64,000 bases of DNA, taken from assembly GCA_003212625.1 (NCBI GenBank), contig QCPI01000001.1:124001-188000 (forward strand), written 5' to 3'. Source of the DNA: Prochlorococcus sp. AG-436-J02 (GTDB lineage Bacteria; Cyanobacteriota; Cyanobacteriia; PCC-6307; Cyanobiaceae). The first letter of the stretch is position 1, and each line of letters opens with the position of its first letter. The notes beneath the pieces are model-generated. The model was not told the origin of the DNA. It did not search any database and was given only the letters and a program-made list of their open reading frames with translations. Below are positions 41,687 through 51,537 of this stretch, piece by piece. The position numbers and the translations under genes are program-made.

Positions 41687-43069
41687 TCAAACGTTTATTT
41701 GTTTAGCTTCATCTCTATCTTTCCAGTCTCTCATGGTTAATAGGCCCCAATATACAAGAACAGAAGGTATTAAACCCATGCAGATTCTTACGGTTAGCAA
41801 TGCAGAATCTGGCTGTGTAATATCAATAATTTCCTGACAAGCACCTTCTTTGAAACCAGCAAATGTAAGTAGGTAGCCAAATAATCCTACGCTTAAGGCA
41901 ATGCCTAATTTTTGGCATAAAACCATCCAAGCAGTATAAATTCCTGCTGCCTTTTCTGGATCATGATCTATAGCATCCGGCAATAAAGACCAGGGTATTA
42001 AATACGCTGTTGAGGCACCAAATCCAACAAATAAAATAGTTATAAATAATACTAACATTTTTATAGAGTCTATATTTAAATTATTAATTGTGAAATTATT
42101 TGATAATGGAGGTAATATCATTGCAATTAAGCAACCACTTATCCATATTATTCCTCCTCTTTTTAGTGCTTCAATACGTCCATATTTGTTAGAATAAAAG
42201 CTCCATACTTGCAATCCTAAAAGAGCACTGATTTGAAAAGGAATTATAATCCAAAACGATATACCTCTTGGTACATTCATAACTTGTTGTAGATAAATTA
42301 ATGAAACAGTTTGCATTAATTGAAGACCACACCATAGAAGTAAATAAAGATAAATAACTTTTATAAATACTTTATTACTTAAAATACGCTTAAATTGATT
42401 TTTGATTGGCTGTATTTTATGAGTTGGTTGTCTCGCAAGCTTTGCAAATGGAGCCAGTCCCCAAGTTGAAAGTAACGTAAATAGGGTAACAATAGTGCCT
42501 GAAATTCGCCCCATCGTTAAGTAACCTTCATTTCCTTTTGTTAAACATATTGCTCCTACAATTAATCCTGATAACGAAGCTAATATTGAGCCTGTAAATC
42601 TTGCAGCATTAAGTCTAGTTCTTATGTTTTCATCTTCACTAAGTTCTGTAGCCAATGCTCCATAGGGAAGATTAACAGATGTATAAGCTGTCATGAAAAG
42701 AATTGATGTGCAAATGTAGTAAGTAGTTTTTTCTTTAATGGTGTAATCGCTAGGAATCCACCACATTGCAGCTAAAAAAACACCCAAAGGCACTGATGCT
42801 CCAATCATCCAAGGTAACCTTGGCCCCCATCTTGATTGTGTATGATCACTCAACCAACCAATTAAGGGATCATTAATAGCATCCCAGAGTTTTATTATCA
42901 TCAAAATAGAACTTGCTATCCATGGTGGCAAGCCAGCGGCACATGTGAAGAAAGGGAAAAGATAAAAGCCAAATTGAGCAGAAGCAAGCCCTGTCCCTGA
43001 ATCCCCCAGGCCATAAGACCACATGAGCCTTATACGGTTTTTTTTGATTAGCCTATTGGAATTCGTCAA
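41687..43069 (-). CDS. MFS transporter of the GPH (sugar:cation symporter, MelB-like) family
   Basis: GLGDSGTGLASAQFGFYLFPFFT, LWDAINDPLIGWLSDHTQSRWGPRLPWM. Confidence 0.85.
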   Translation of the reverse strand: MTNSNRLIKKNRIRLMWSYGLGDSGTGLASAQFGFYLFPFFTCAAGLPPWIASSILMIIKLWDAINDPLIGWLSDHTQSRWGPRLPWMIGASVPLGVFLAAMWWIPSDYTIKEKTTYYICTSILFMTAYTSVNLPYGALATELSEDENIRTRLNAARFTGSILASLSGLIVGAICLTKGNEGYLTMGRISGTIVTLFTLLSTWGLAPFAKLARQPTHKIQPIKNQFKRILSNKVFIKVIYLYLLLWCGLQLMQTVSLIYLQQVMNVPRGISFWIIIPFQISALLGLQVWSFYSNKYGRIEALKRGGIIWISGCLIAMILPPLSNNFTINNLNIDSIKMLVLFITILFVGFGASTAYLIPWSLLPDAIDHDPEKAAGIYTAWMVLCQKLGIALSVGLFGYLLTFAGFKEGACQEIIDITQPDSALLTVRICMGLIPSVLVYWGLLTMRDWKDRDEAKQINV

Positions 43070-43157
43070 TCGTTTTGAGAAGAGGGGGGCGGAAGGTAAT
43101 AATGTATGTAGGCTAAAAGAGAAAAATCCATTTTTATGGATAAATTCTTTTATTAGT

Positions 43158-43228
<71 letters not shown>

Positions 43229-43240
43229 TGTTTTGAATTT

Positions 43241-45298
43241 TCATAGCTTGATTTTGTGTGAATAGTTGTTAGCAACCAAAAGTACAAGGCTGTTACTTGC
43301 AACAGGTATATTTGATTGATTGGCTAAAGTTTTTTTAGAGACATTTTTGTTTTTCAAAAAAGAGGTATCAATGTATTTTCTCCATGGAGATATTGGCTTT
43401 GGTAATTCAAAAAGCATTGTTTCTTTATAAGCATTTAAGCCAAGCCAGATTGCTGAGCCTTCATCTTTTTTATTAATGCTATATCCAAGGGTATGCGACC
43501 AGTCACCCCAGTCAGGTTTATTAACTTTAATCCCATGCCACTGAATCCAAAAATCTGAAGATTTGATCTTGTTACTATCTTTGTGAGTATCATAAATACA
43601 ATCAGGACTAAAAAACTCTGGTAATTGTTTCCGAAGAGATATGAGTTTTCTAACAAATTCTTTTAAGTCTTGATCACAATTTTTGTGATCCCAAGTCATC
43701 CAACCAAGTGAGTTGTCTTGACACCATGTGTTGTTATTACCTCCTTGGCTCCTGCCTACTTCGTCACCCATCAAAAGCATTGGTATCCCAGGCGATAAGA
43801 AAAGAGATGAAAGGAGATTTCTTTGTTGTCTTTGTCTTAAATTATTAATTTCTTTATTAGTAGTAGGTCCTTCAACTCCATAATTAAAACTATTATTATG
43901 GTTCTCTCCATCTCTATTATTTTCACCATTTGCAAGATTATGTTTTTTGTTAAAACTGACTAGATCTTTTAAGGTGAATCCATCATGAGAAGTTATGAAA
44001 TTAATACTGAATATATTAGCTAAATTATTATTATAAAGTAATTTATTACCTACTAATCTATCTTTAAGTGGCCATATTGTACTTTTCTCTCCTTTCCAAA
44101 ATCTTCTAATATCATCTCTAAAATGTCCATTCCATGTTCTGAATTTTTCTGCGGGGAAATTCCCTAGCTTATAGAGTCCTCCACAGTCCCAGGGCTCACT
44201 AATTAATTTCACATCACTAAGTTGAGGATCTGCTTCGATTTCTTCAAATAGTGGGGGGGCATCTAAAGGAATTAGATTTTCTCCTCTACTTAAAGCAATA
44301 CCTAAATCAAAACGAAATCCGTCAACTCCAAGCTCTATTGCCCAACAACGTAAAGATTCTAATATTAATGTTCTTACTAAAGGACGATTGGCAGCAATAC
44401 TATTTCCACAGCCACTTACGTCTTGATAATTTTCATCTTTGTCTTGATGATAGTAAGTTTTTGGGCCAAAACCTTTCCAACTGATAATTGGACCATCTTG
44501 ATTCCCTTCTGTGGTGTGGTTGTAAACAACATCGATTAACACCTCAAGTTCATTATCGTGGCAAGCTTCTACAAACTGTTTAAATTGTTTCCGTGCTTCT
44601 AATGGCGTATATCCATCTACAAAGCCTTGATGTGGTGTGAACCAATTAATAGGACTATAACCCCAATAGTTTTCAAGTCCATCTGGGGCATCAGAAGCAT
44701 CAAAAGCGAATACAGGGAGTAATTCAATACTTGTAATCCCAATACTTTTTAGATAAGGAATCTTTTCAATTAATCCGATAAATGTCCCTTTTTTAGAATC
44801 GCTAATTCTTGAATCTGAACTTTTCGTAAATCCACCAACATGTAATTCATAAATAATTGTTTGATTCCATGCATATCTAGGCCTTGGATGAGACTTGAAA
44901 TCAAAATGATCTCTATTAGTTACTACTCCCTTTAAAAAATGACTATAACCTTTACTAACGTTATCTTTTTGATTCCTTATATATTCCCCCCAGCCTGTAA
45001 TTGCTCTAGCACAGGGATCTAAAACAAGATGCTCCTCTTTCTCTTTGCTCTTGTGAATAGATATTTTATATCCGTATAAGGTTCCTTCAGTGAGTCCCTC
45101 CAGCTCTACGTGCCAATAATCTCCAGATCTGTTTTTTTTATCTAAAGAAATTGTTTCTATTGGATGCTTGTCATTTTCATGTTGGAATATTAGTAATTCT
45201 ACATTTGTCGCATGTGGAGCTGCTATTGAGAAATTAACCCCATTAGTAGTGACTGAGCTGCCTAGAGGCCATGCTGAACCAACTTTTACTTTTCGCAA
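43241..45298 (-). CDS. glgX: glycogen debranching enzyme / isoamylase (GlgX-type)
   Basis: WNQTIIYELHVGGFTKS, VLIDVVYNHTTEG, GVDGFRFDLGIAL, NFITSHDGFTLKDLVSFN. Confidence 0.93.
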   Translation of the reverse strand: MRKVKVGSAWPLGSSVTTNGVNFSIAAPHATNVELLIFQHENDKHPIETISLDKKNRSGDYWHVELEGLTEGTLYGYKISIHKSKEKEEHLVLDPCARAITGWGEYIRNQKDNVSKGYSHFLKGVVTNRDHFDFKSHPRPRYAWNQTIIYELHVGGFTKSSDSRISDSKKGTFIGLIEKIPYLKSIGITSIELLPVFAFDASDAPDGLENYWGYSPINWFTPHQGFVDGYTPLEARKQFKQFVEACHDNELEVLIDVVYNHTTEGNQDGPIISWKGFGPKTYYHQDKDENYQDVSGCGNSIAANRPLVRTLILESLRCWAIELGVDGFRFDLGIALSRGENLIPLDAPPLFEEIEADPQLSDVKLISEPWDCGGLYKLGNFPAEKFRTWNGHFRDDIRRFWKGEKSTIWPLKDRLVGNKLLYNNNLANIFSINFITSHDGFTLKDLVSFNKKHNLANGENNRDGENHNNSFNYGVEGPTTNKEINNLRQRQQRNLLSSLFLSPGIPMLLMGDEVGRSQGGNNNTWCQDNSLGWMTWDHKNCDQDLKEFVRKLISLRKQLPEFFSPDCIYDTHKDSNKIKSSDFWIQWHGIKVNKPDWGDWSHTLGYSINKKDEGSAIWLGLNAYKETMLFELPKPISPWRKYIDTSFLKNKNVSKKTLANQSNIPVASNSLVLLVANNYSHKIKL

Positions 45299-45565
45299 TT
45301 GTTTTTTCCCTTCAAATTAGTTATCGAGGAACTTTTACTACAACTTAGTTGCTTGGCTTGGTTTAACAAGTTTAAAAAAACGAAATTCAATTTAAAAGAA
45401 ACTTTTGGTAAGTATTTTGGGTATTGCTTTCAATGAATTCTAAATCCTTGTTTCTGGAGTACCTACTTGTCGTTTTGAATTTGTCTCATGGCAAAATTTG
45501 ATACAAGAGGAAAACAATCCATTCCAATTATTTTTTTAATGTTATCAAAGTAAAAATTTAGAGAT

Positions 45566-45835
45566 TTGAAAGGTAAAAAGCTTCAATATCAATTCTCTTA
45601 TGCTGAATATGATGAATTTGGAAGTGTTTTTCATCTTTTTAAATGCGATTTTTATTTTGTAACTCCAATAAATGTCCTGTTCTGCGGACCTTTGTTAATC
45701 CAGGTTAATTTTATTAAAGATCTTATTTTTATTAGAAAAAATCAATTTATTTCAAAAGTCAGAGTCCTGATGGTGAAAAATTATGGAACTCATCCTTCAA
45801 GAAGCCTTGCCCTGAAAAGCTTTTTTGGAAAATGA
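45566..45835 (+). CDS. dubious hypothetical ORF (89 aa, TTG start)
   Basis: Open frame only, no recognised motif. Confidence 0.25.
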   Translation: MKGKKLQYQFSYAEYDEFGSVFHLFKCDFYFVTPINVLFCGPLLIQVNFIKDLIFIRKNQFISKVRVLMVKNYGTHPSRSLALKSFFGK

Positions 45836-46054
45836 AAAACTTTGATTTTTTTTGATTAGAGCTATTAGAAAAGGTTGAAAGGTTGCGGAATCAAGAAAAA
45901 TTTCTAATAAATTTTTTAGAAAGCTAACTACCACAGGCCCTTTGGGTTGCAGGTAAGTGATTTGGTCCATACGATTAGCAAGATTGAGTTTTTTGGAAAC
46001 TAATACCTCTATTGGTTTTCTTCCTCTTACTCCCTGCTACATACAAACTTTCCA

Positions 46055-46330
46055 ATGAACAAAGCAGATCTAGTTAACCTAGTTGCGGCTCGTACAGAGC
46101 TAACTAAAACAGATGTCTCTCTGGTTGTTGATGCCGCCATAGATACAATTATTGATTCTGTAGTGGAGGGTAAGAAAGTCTCCATTCTTGGATTTGGTTC
46201 TTTTGAACCTCGTGATCGTTCTGCTCGTCAGGGATTAAATCCAAAAACTGGTGAAAAGATAGCGATACCTGCTAAGCGTGTTCCTGCATTTACTGCTGGA
46301 AAGTTGTTTAAAGACCGTGTTCAAGGATGA
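46055..46330 (+). CDS. hup: HU-family DNA-binding protein
   Basis: MNKADLVNLVAARTELTK..VSILGFGSFEPRDRSARQGLNPKTGEKIAIPAKRVPAFTAGKLFKDRV. Confidence 0.97.
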   Translation: MNKADLVNLVAARTELTKTDVSLVVDAAIDTIIDSVVEGKKVSILGFGSFEPRDRSARQGLNPKTGEKIAIPAKRVPAFTAGKLFKDRVQG

Positions 46331-46373
46331 TTTTTTGAAAAGCTATTTTTCTTATTAATCCTTTTTTGTTTAA

Positions 46374-46406
46374 AAGGGCTCTTTAAAAATTTGAGTCCTT
46401 TTTTTT
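46374..46406 (+). terminator. Rho-independent terminator downstream of hup
   Basis: AAGGGCTC..GAGTCCTT hairpin (one G-U) followed by TTTTTT. Confidence 0.7.
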
Positions 46407-46414
46407 AATTTTTA

Positions 46415-46456
46415 ATTTAGTTAAGAAAAAGAAAACCTTCTTTTTCTTAACTAAAT
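46415..46456. terminator. second hairpin downstream of hup
   Basis: 17-bp perfect inverted repeat ATTTAGTTAAGAAAAAG region / CTTTTTCTTAACTAAAT with 8-nt loop AAAACCTT, then GTTTTTTTT. Confidence 0.65.
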
Positions 46457-46507
46457 GTTTTTTTTAAGTATATAAAGTTATTAACTTTTAAAGCCTTTAA
46501 CTGTGTC

Positions 46508-46834
46508 GTGACTATTTATAAATTCAATAAAAATCAAATCTTAACTATTTTATTTATATACTTATTTATTCCTCTAACTCCTTTTATAGCATTTGAGTCC
46601 AGAGATTTTCTTGTTATTGATATGCTGGTAAAGCGTTGCTATAAAGATAATGAATCTTGTAAAGCAGCATTATTTAAAATCCATGACTATCAAAAAAATG
46701 CAGCTATAAATCAAAAGTTTGCTTGTCAGACTAGATTACTTGGTTTGGAAGCAATATTAATAATGGCTATGAATTCTAATTTTAAAAGAAAGGAGTCTAA
46801 AAGTATTATTGAAGCGGTAAAGAAATTTTGCTAG
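46508..46834 (+). CDS. hypothetical exported protein (108 aa)
   Basis: Signal-like N-terminus, several Cys residues; GTG start. Confidence 0.5.
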   Translation: MTIYKFNKNQILTILFIYLFIPLTPFIAFESRDFLVIDMLVKRCYKDNESCKAALFKIHDYQKNAAINQKFACQTRLLGLEAILIMAMNSNFKRKESKSIIEAVKKFC

Positions 46835-46977
46835 AGAACACCGATAAGTTGATCCAATGATTATTGATTTATGACTTGTAAAAAATAATGTGAAAAACGA
46901 GAACAAAATAGGTTTTATTTGATTTATATAAGTAAGCTTGTCATAACAAAAATAAAGAATTTTTTCACACTAAGAAA

Positions 46978-47253
46978 ATGAGCCCCAAAGCTTCTAATTC
47001 CAAAAAAACTAAGGAAAAGTCAATCAAGACAAATAAAGTGGAAGGAAATAAATTTAAGAAATCAAGCTCTCAAGATCAAGATGTATTAGTTAATCTTCCA
47101 GCTGGTTTAAAATATAAAGTTCCTGGTAAACGTCAGAGAGTAATTATAGGCTCAATAGTAATTGGTTTGAATGTTTTATTAGTTATCAGCGTACTTGTTT
47201 ATTTTTATAGTCCTTCTTTTCAAGATTTTATTTACAATTTTGGACGCAGCTAG
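46978..47253 (+). CDS. hypothetical membrane protein (91 aa), Lys-rich N-terminus plus one TM
   Basis: Clear single-TM C-terminal region RVIIGSIVIGLNVLLVISVLVYFY. Confidence 0.7.
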   Translation: MSPKASNSKKTKEKSIKTNKVEGNKFKKSSSQDQDVLVNLPAGLKYKVPGKRQRVIIGSIVIGLNVLLVISVLVYFYSPSFQDFIYNFGRS

Positions 47254-47422
47254 TTATTTTCTCACCTTTATATTTGAATTAAATCAATTAAATCGTTTTT
47301 CTTGGAATAGGAAAATATTACTATTAAGTAAAAGTAAAAGTAAAGTTTAGCTAAGAATATTTTTTTAGAGTTCTCCAATTGCACTGGAATATTTTACTCT
47401 TTGTTAGAGATAGGAAGTCGCA

Positions 47423-47608
47423 ATGGAACAAAAGAAAGGCTCAGAACAAAAAACAATAAAGATTCCACAACAACGAAAGACAACTCTTAAATGGGGAATT
47501 AATGGTGAGCTCTCATCTATAGATATGGTTCGTATATTAGACCGTTTAAATGATCAAGATTTAACTGAATGTGAAATACCCTTAGAAACAGAAAAAAATT
47601 ATAAGTAA
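47423..47608 (+). CDS. hypothetical protein (61 aa)
   Basis: Soluble ORF with GGAAG ribosome-binding-like site upstream. Confidence 0.55.
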   Translation: MEQKKGSEQKTIKIPQQRKTTLKWGINGELSSIDMVRILDRLNDQDLTECEIPLETEKNYK

Positions 47609-47625
47609 AAATATATTTTAATCTA

Positions 47626-47865
47626 ATGAAGTTAACTATTGCATTTATCTCTTTAATAGCAATACTTTTTTGGTGTTTATACTTTTTTACTGGCTATAAG
47701 TCAGCGTTTGAAGCTGATCAGCAATGTCATTATGAAATGAGATTAAAATCTATTGAAATAGAAGGCTTGGGTTGCGATCATGATCTTGAAACCCATCAAT
47801 GGCTCCTTTACCGGAAGGGGAATAATGACCAACCTTCTCAAGTGATTGAACGTTATCGCTATTAA
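47626..47865 (+). CDS. hypothetical membrane-anchored protein (79 aa)
   Basis: N-terminal TM then soluble domain with two Cys. Confidence 0.55.
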   Translation: MKLTIAFISLIAILFWCLYFFTGYKSAFEADQQCHYEMRLKSIEIEGLGCDHDLETHQWLLYRKGNNDQPSQVIERYRY

Positions 47866-48074
47866 CCTATAAACTTTTTATTTATTGCTGGAAATATATT
47901 TATAGCCACTATTGATGATATAATAGCTGTAATTATAAAAGTTGAATATTGCCCTAAGGAGCCAGGAAGATATGTATTTTGGAGAAAGTAAAAATCAATC
48001 AGTGAGCCTATTGTTCCCCAAATAATTATCCATACTGATACATATGAAATACCTACTATCTTTTTTTTATTCAT
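47862..48074 (-). CDS. hypothetical two-TM protein (70 aa)
   Basis: KIVGISYVSVWIIIWGTIGSLIDF..FIITAIISSIVAINIFPAINKK. Confidence 0.6.
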   Translation of the reverse strand: MNKKKIVGISYVSVWIIIWGTIGSLIDFYFLQNTYLPGSLGQYSTFIITAIISSIVAINIFPAINKKFIG

Positions 48075-48121
48075 GGTTTTGAAATGATTAGATAAGTTAA
48101 TATAATATAAAGATATCTATT

Positions 48122-48415
48122 TTAGTTGATTCCAAAAAGTTTCTGGGTTGCTGGTTCTCCAGCAAAAGCGAGTTCAGTGAGTATAAGCATTAAAAAACCG
48201 ATCATAGCTACTCTTGCATTAACCAGTTCAGCATTTTGATTGAAACCAAAAACTTGTTTTATTTCTTCTCCTCTATTGTTTATCCATTTAGGGGATGAAT
48301 TGATACTTGAACTTTGATTAATAAGTTTAGGATCATTTATAGGTGCGATATTTTTTATATCATCTAACTCTGAATTAGCATTGTTATTATTAGTCTGTGA
48401 ATCTTTATCAGACAT
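48122..48415 (-). CDS. hli: high-light-inducible-like (HLIP/LHC-like) protein (97 aa)
   Basis: Chlorophyll-binding helix NAELVNARVAMIGFLMLILTELAFAGEP (E..N.R.AM.G). Confidence 0.85.
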   Translation of the reverse strand: MSDKDSQTNNNNANSELDDIKNIAPINDPKLINQSSSINSSPKWINNRGEEIKQVFGFNQNAELVNARVAMIGFLMLILTELAFAGEPATQKLFGIN

Positions 48416-48791
48416 TTTAACTTCGAATAAATATATAATTAAAATTATACGCTATTACTTTAGGATTTTCTTATAATGTCTTTTTTTTAGAGATTTCACC
48501 ATTCGTTTCGATTTTTTTGACAAGGAGTAAATTTCGGCTTTATTTATAACAAAACCTGAAATTGAAATGAAAAGAATAAATAAAAATAAAAATCCTAAAG
48601 TGTTCATGCTTAAATGTCATCCTAAAAGTATATTAGCGATTTTCGAAGTTAATATATTAAAAAGGAAAATACTGTTTATATATTCTTAACTACATTATCA
48701 TGTTTCTTATTAAGTTTTGTTCGACTATTAATTGATAGCTTGTTTTAATTTGCTTTCCTTGCTAAAAAACTTATTACTATGATTTATCTTA

Positions 48792-48905
48792 ATGAATAGT
48801 CCTGTTTTAATTGTTTTTGCTTTGGTTTCTGTTGGACTTGTTGTTGTTGGACTCCGAGAGCTAGTAAAAGAACTTACTGTTGCATATAAAAGGAAGCTTG
48901 GTTGA
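48792..48905 (+). CDS. small single-TM protein (37 aa) MNSPVLIVFALVSVGLVVVGLRELVKELTVAYKRKLG
   Basis: Hand-translated; clean TM plus basic tail; overlaps the TTG start of the next gene. Confidence 0.55.
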   Translation: MNSPVLIVFALVSVGLVVVGLRELVKELTVAYKRKLG

Positions 48906-49363
48906 AAATTATGCTATTAAATTCTACTTGGTTGATTCCTGGTATTCCAATAATTGCATCTATTTTTATAACATTGCTTTTATTGAGTTTTAGTAAAACA
49001 ATGAATAGGCTGACTAAGCCAGTTTCATACTTTCTTATTATTAGTCTTATAATTTCGGAAATAATTAACTTTATTTTCTTTAAAAATAATATCTCTGGTC
49101 ATTATCTTCTTTTTGGAAGCAATTTTGAATTAGTTTTGGATAGACCAGCGATACTTTTTGCCGAATCAATGGGCTTTGTTGTCCTATTAATTATGCTTTT
49201 TTCCCTTGCCAAGTTACAAAGAAGAAATGGTTACGTTAGATACTTTATTATTCTAGGATTCTTAAGTGGTTTCCTTTACTTGTTCTCTTTTACTGGAAGT
49301 CTATTTCATGAATTTTATGATCCTTTTATATCATATTTAGATATAAAAGGTATATCTTTCTAG
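48902..49363 (+). CDS. membrane protein resembling the N-terminal domain of NADH/plastoquinone oxidoreductase chain 5 (NdhF/NuoL)
   Basis: WLIPGIPIIASIFITLLLL N-terminus; FELVLDRPAILFAESMGFVVLLIMLFSLAKLQRRNGYVRYFIILGF resembles the chain-5 N-terminal module; ends at 153 aa. Confidence 0.55.
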   Translation: MKIMLLNSTWLIPGIPIIASIFITLLLLSFSKTMNRLTKPVSYFLIISLIISEIINFIFFKNNISGHYLLFGSNFELVLDRPAILFAESMGFVVLLIMLFSLAKLQRRNGYVRYFIILGFLSGFLYLFSFTGSLFHEFYDPFISYLDIKGISF

Positions 49364-49498
49364 AGTGATTATTTGATAATAGAAAAAAACTAAAAGAAAA
49401 ATAATTTAAGTTTGAAGAATGGAAAATATAATTCTCTATTGTCATAACATCTGACTTGTAATAAAATAAAAATAATTTTTTGGATTTAAGGTTTTACT

Positions 49499-50716
49499 TT
49501 GAGTGTAAATAAATCTTTAGATCTCCCAAGTGATATTGCATTAGTACATGAATGGTTTACCTCAAGATCTACTGGTGGCGCTGAGAATGTTGTTCAGGTA
49601 ATTGATGATTTGTTGACTGAGATTAAATCACAGCCAGTACTTTTTTCTTTGGTAAATGAAGATAATATTCTAAAAAGTAGTTGGTTGTTTAATAGAAAAG
49701 TCAAAACCAGCTTTATTCAAAAATTACCTTTCGGAATCTCACATGTTCAACAATATTTACCTCTTTTGCCTTTTGCTATTGAACAACTTGATTTAGAAGG
49801 ATATCCATTGGTTATAAGCAGTAGCCACCTTGTTGCAAAGGGTGTTTTGACTTCTCCTGATCAACTTCATATTAGTTATGTACATACACCTGTCAGATAC
49901 GCGTGGGATCAGATGAATATATATTTGAAAAAATCTTTTTTAAGAAGAATAGGTTTAGGGCCATTAATTAGATGGGAGTTGCATTCTTTGAGAAAATGGG
50001 ATCAATTAAGTAGTACAAGAATAGATTACTTACTAGCAAATTCTAATTTTACTGCGAAGAGAATTTGGAAGTACTGGAAAAGGCGCTCAGAGGTTCTTCA
50101 CCCTCCTGTGAATGTAAATCGTTTTGAATGGAATAAGCCTAGAGAAGATTTTTATCTAAGTGTTTGCAGATTGGTTCCTAATAAAAGGGTTGACTTGCTT
50201 GTTAGAGCTTTTAATAGGCTTCAATTACCTCTAATTATCGTTGGAGATGGTGTAGAAAAATCATATTTAAAAGAGATTGCAGGTCCAACTGTTCAAATTC
50301 TTGGTTTTCAAAGTGGTGAGAAGATTGAAAATCTAATGAGCCAATGCCGAGCATTTGTATATGCTGGTATTGAGGACTTTGGAATCGCTCCCGTGGAGGC
50401 AATGGCTTCAGGGGCTCCTGTAATTGCTTTTGGTAAGGGAGGGATCTTAGATACTGTTAAATGCTTTAATTCTAGTTCAGATAAAGATGCAACTGGTCTT
50501 TTATTTTCTTCTCAGACAGTGAACTCTTTAGTTGAGGCAATCGAATTTTTTAAGGAAAAAGAACTTTGGAGAGATTTTAATTCTGAATTAATTAGAAAAT
50601 GGGCTAATTCTTTTTCTCAAGATTCATTTAAGCTCAGATTTGAGAAAACCATAAATAGAGTGTGGAGTGAGCATAAAAATTCTTGTGACATTACTACTAG
50701 TGACCTTGGGTATTGA
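49499..50716 (+). CDS. glycosyltransferase (GT4-like)
   Basis: ALVHEWFTSRSTGGAENVV, YVHTPVRYAWD, VCRLVPNKRVDLLVRAFNRL, EDFGIAPVEAMASGAPVIAFGKGG; TTG start. Confidence 0.9.
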   Translation: MSVNKSLDLPSDIALVHEWFTSRSTGGAENVVQVIDDLLTEIKSQPVLFSLVNEDNILKSSWLFNRKVKTSFIQKLPFGISHVQQYLPLLPFAIEQLDLEGYPLVISSSHLVAKGVLTSPDQLHISYVHTPVRYAWDQMNIYLKKSFLRRIGLGPLIRWELHSLRKWDQLSSTRIDYLLANSNFTAKRIWKYWKRRSEVLHPPVNVNRFEWNKPREDFYLSVCRLVPNKRVDLLVRAFNRLQLPLIIVGDGVEKSYLKEIAGPTVQILGFQSGEKIENLMSQCRAFVYAGIEDFGIAPVEAMASGAPVIAFGKGGILDTVKCFNSSSDKDATGLLFSSQTVNSLVEAIEFFKEKELWRDFNSELIRKWANSFSQDSFKLRFEKTINRVWSEHKNSCDITTSDLGY

Positions 50717-50782
50717 TTAAAAAAATCTGAATTAAGTATGTTGTTAAATGGTTGCAGTTTGATCTTCTTAACTCAATAATTT

Positions 50783-51535
50783 GTGCAAACTAATCCCAGA
50801 CATTCTTTATTACGGTGGTCTGAGTTCCGTAAAGGCTCTCCGAAAATTCCTGATGAAGTAATCTCAAGAAAACCTTCTTCTTTGCCGGCTGAAGAAATAA
50901 TAAGGAATCAGAGTCTATATGGACGCACTTTGAAAAGGATAGGAGATGTTATTTTTTCTTTATTAGTTTTAATTTTAGGTTTGCCAATATTTATTTTAAT
51001 TGGAGCATTAGTTAAATTAAGTTCTCCTGGACCTATTTTTTATATTCAAAAAAGGATAGGAAGAAACTATAGAGAATTTGGATGTATTAAGTTTCGTACT
51101 ATGTATAAAGATGCTGATGAATTGCTTCCAAATTTATTAGAGAAATCTCCTATTATGAGAAAAGAATTTGAAAAAGATTATAAATTACGTCATGATCCTA
51201 GAATAACAAAACTAGGTAGGTTTCTTAGAGTATCAAGTCTAGATGAATTGCCCCAATTCTTTAATGTTCTCAAAGGGGAAATGAGTGTTGTTGGACCTAG
51301 GCCGATAGTTAGTAATGAGATTAGTAAATATAGTCTTTTTATGGATGAAGTTATATCTGTGAGGCCAGGCTTAACTGGATTATGGCAGGTTAGTGGTAGA
51401 AATAATCTTAGTTATAAAAAAAGGGTTCAATTAGATTTTCTCTATGCTAGAAATAGAAACTTTATTCTTGATTTAGAAATTATTATTCTTACACTAGGCG
51501 TATTACTTTTCCCAATGGATAGAGGTGCTTTTTGA
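50783..51535 (+). CDS. exopolysaccharide-type sugar (undecaprenyl-phosphate) transferase
   Basis: KRIGDVIFSLLVLILGLPIF, KRIGRNYREFGCIKFRTMY, LDELPQFFNVLKGEMSVVGPRPIV, RPGLTGLWQVSGRNNLSY. Confidence 0.93.
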   Translation: MQTNPRHSLLRWSEFRKGSPKIPDEVISRKPSSLPAEEIIRNQSLYGRTLKRIGDVIFSLLVLILGLPIFILIGALVKLSSPGPIFYIQKRIGRNYREFGCIKFRTMYKDADELLPNLLEKSPIMRKEFEKDYKLRHDPRITKLGRFLRVSSLDELPQFFNVLKGEMSVVGPRPIVSNEISKYSLFMDEVISVRPGLTGLWQVSGRNNLSYKKRVQLDFLYARNRNFILDLEIIILTLGVLLFPMDRGAF

Positions 51536-51537
51536 AC

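Noticed and set aside
45930-46020. Possible small RNA or leader upstream of hup (CAGGCCCTTTGGGTTGCAGG)
   Set aside because: Only a 3-4 bp stem and no match to Yfr-type motifs that I know; not supported.
47333-47353. Three AAGTAA-like hexamer units before the 61-aa ORF
   Set aside because: Short, AT-rich and non-coding; expected by chance at this composition.
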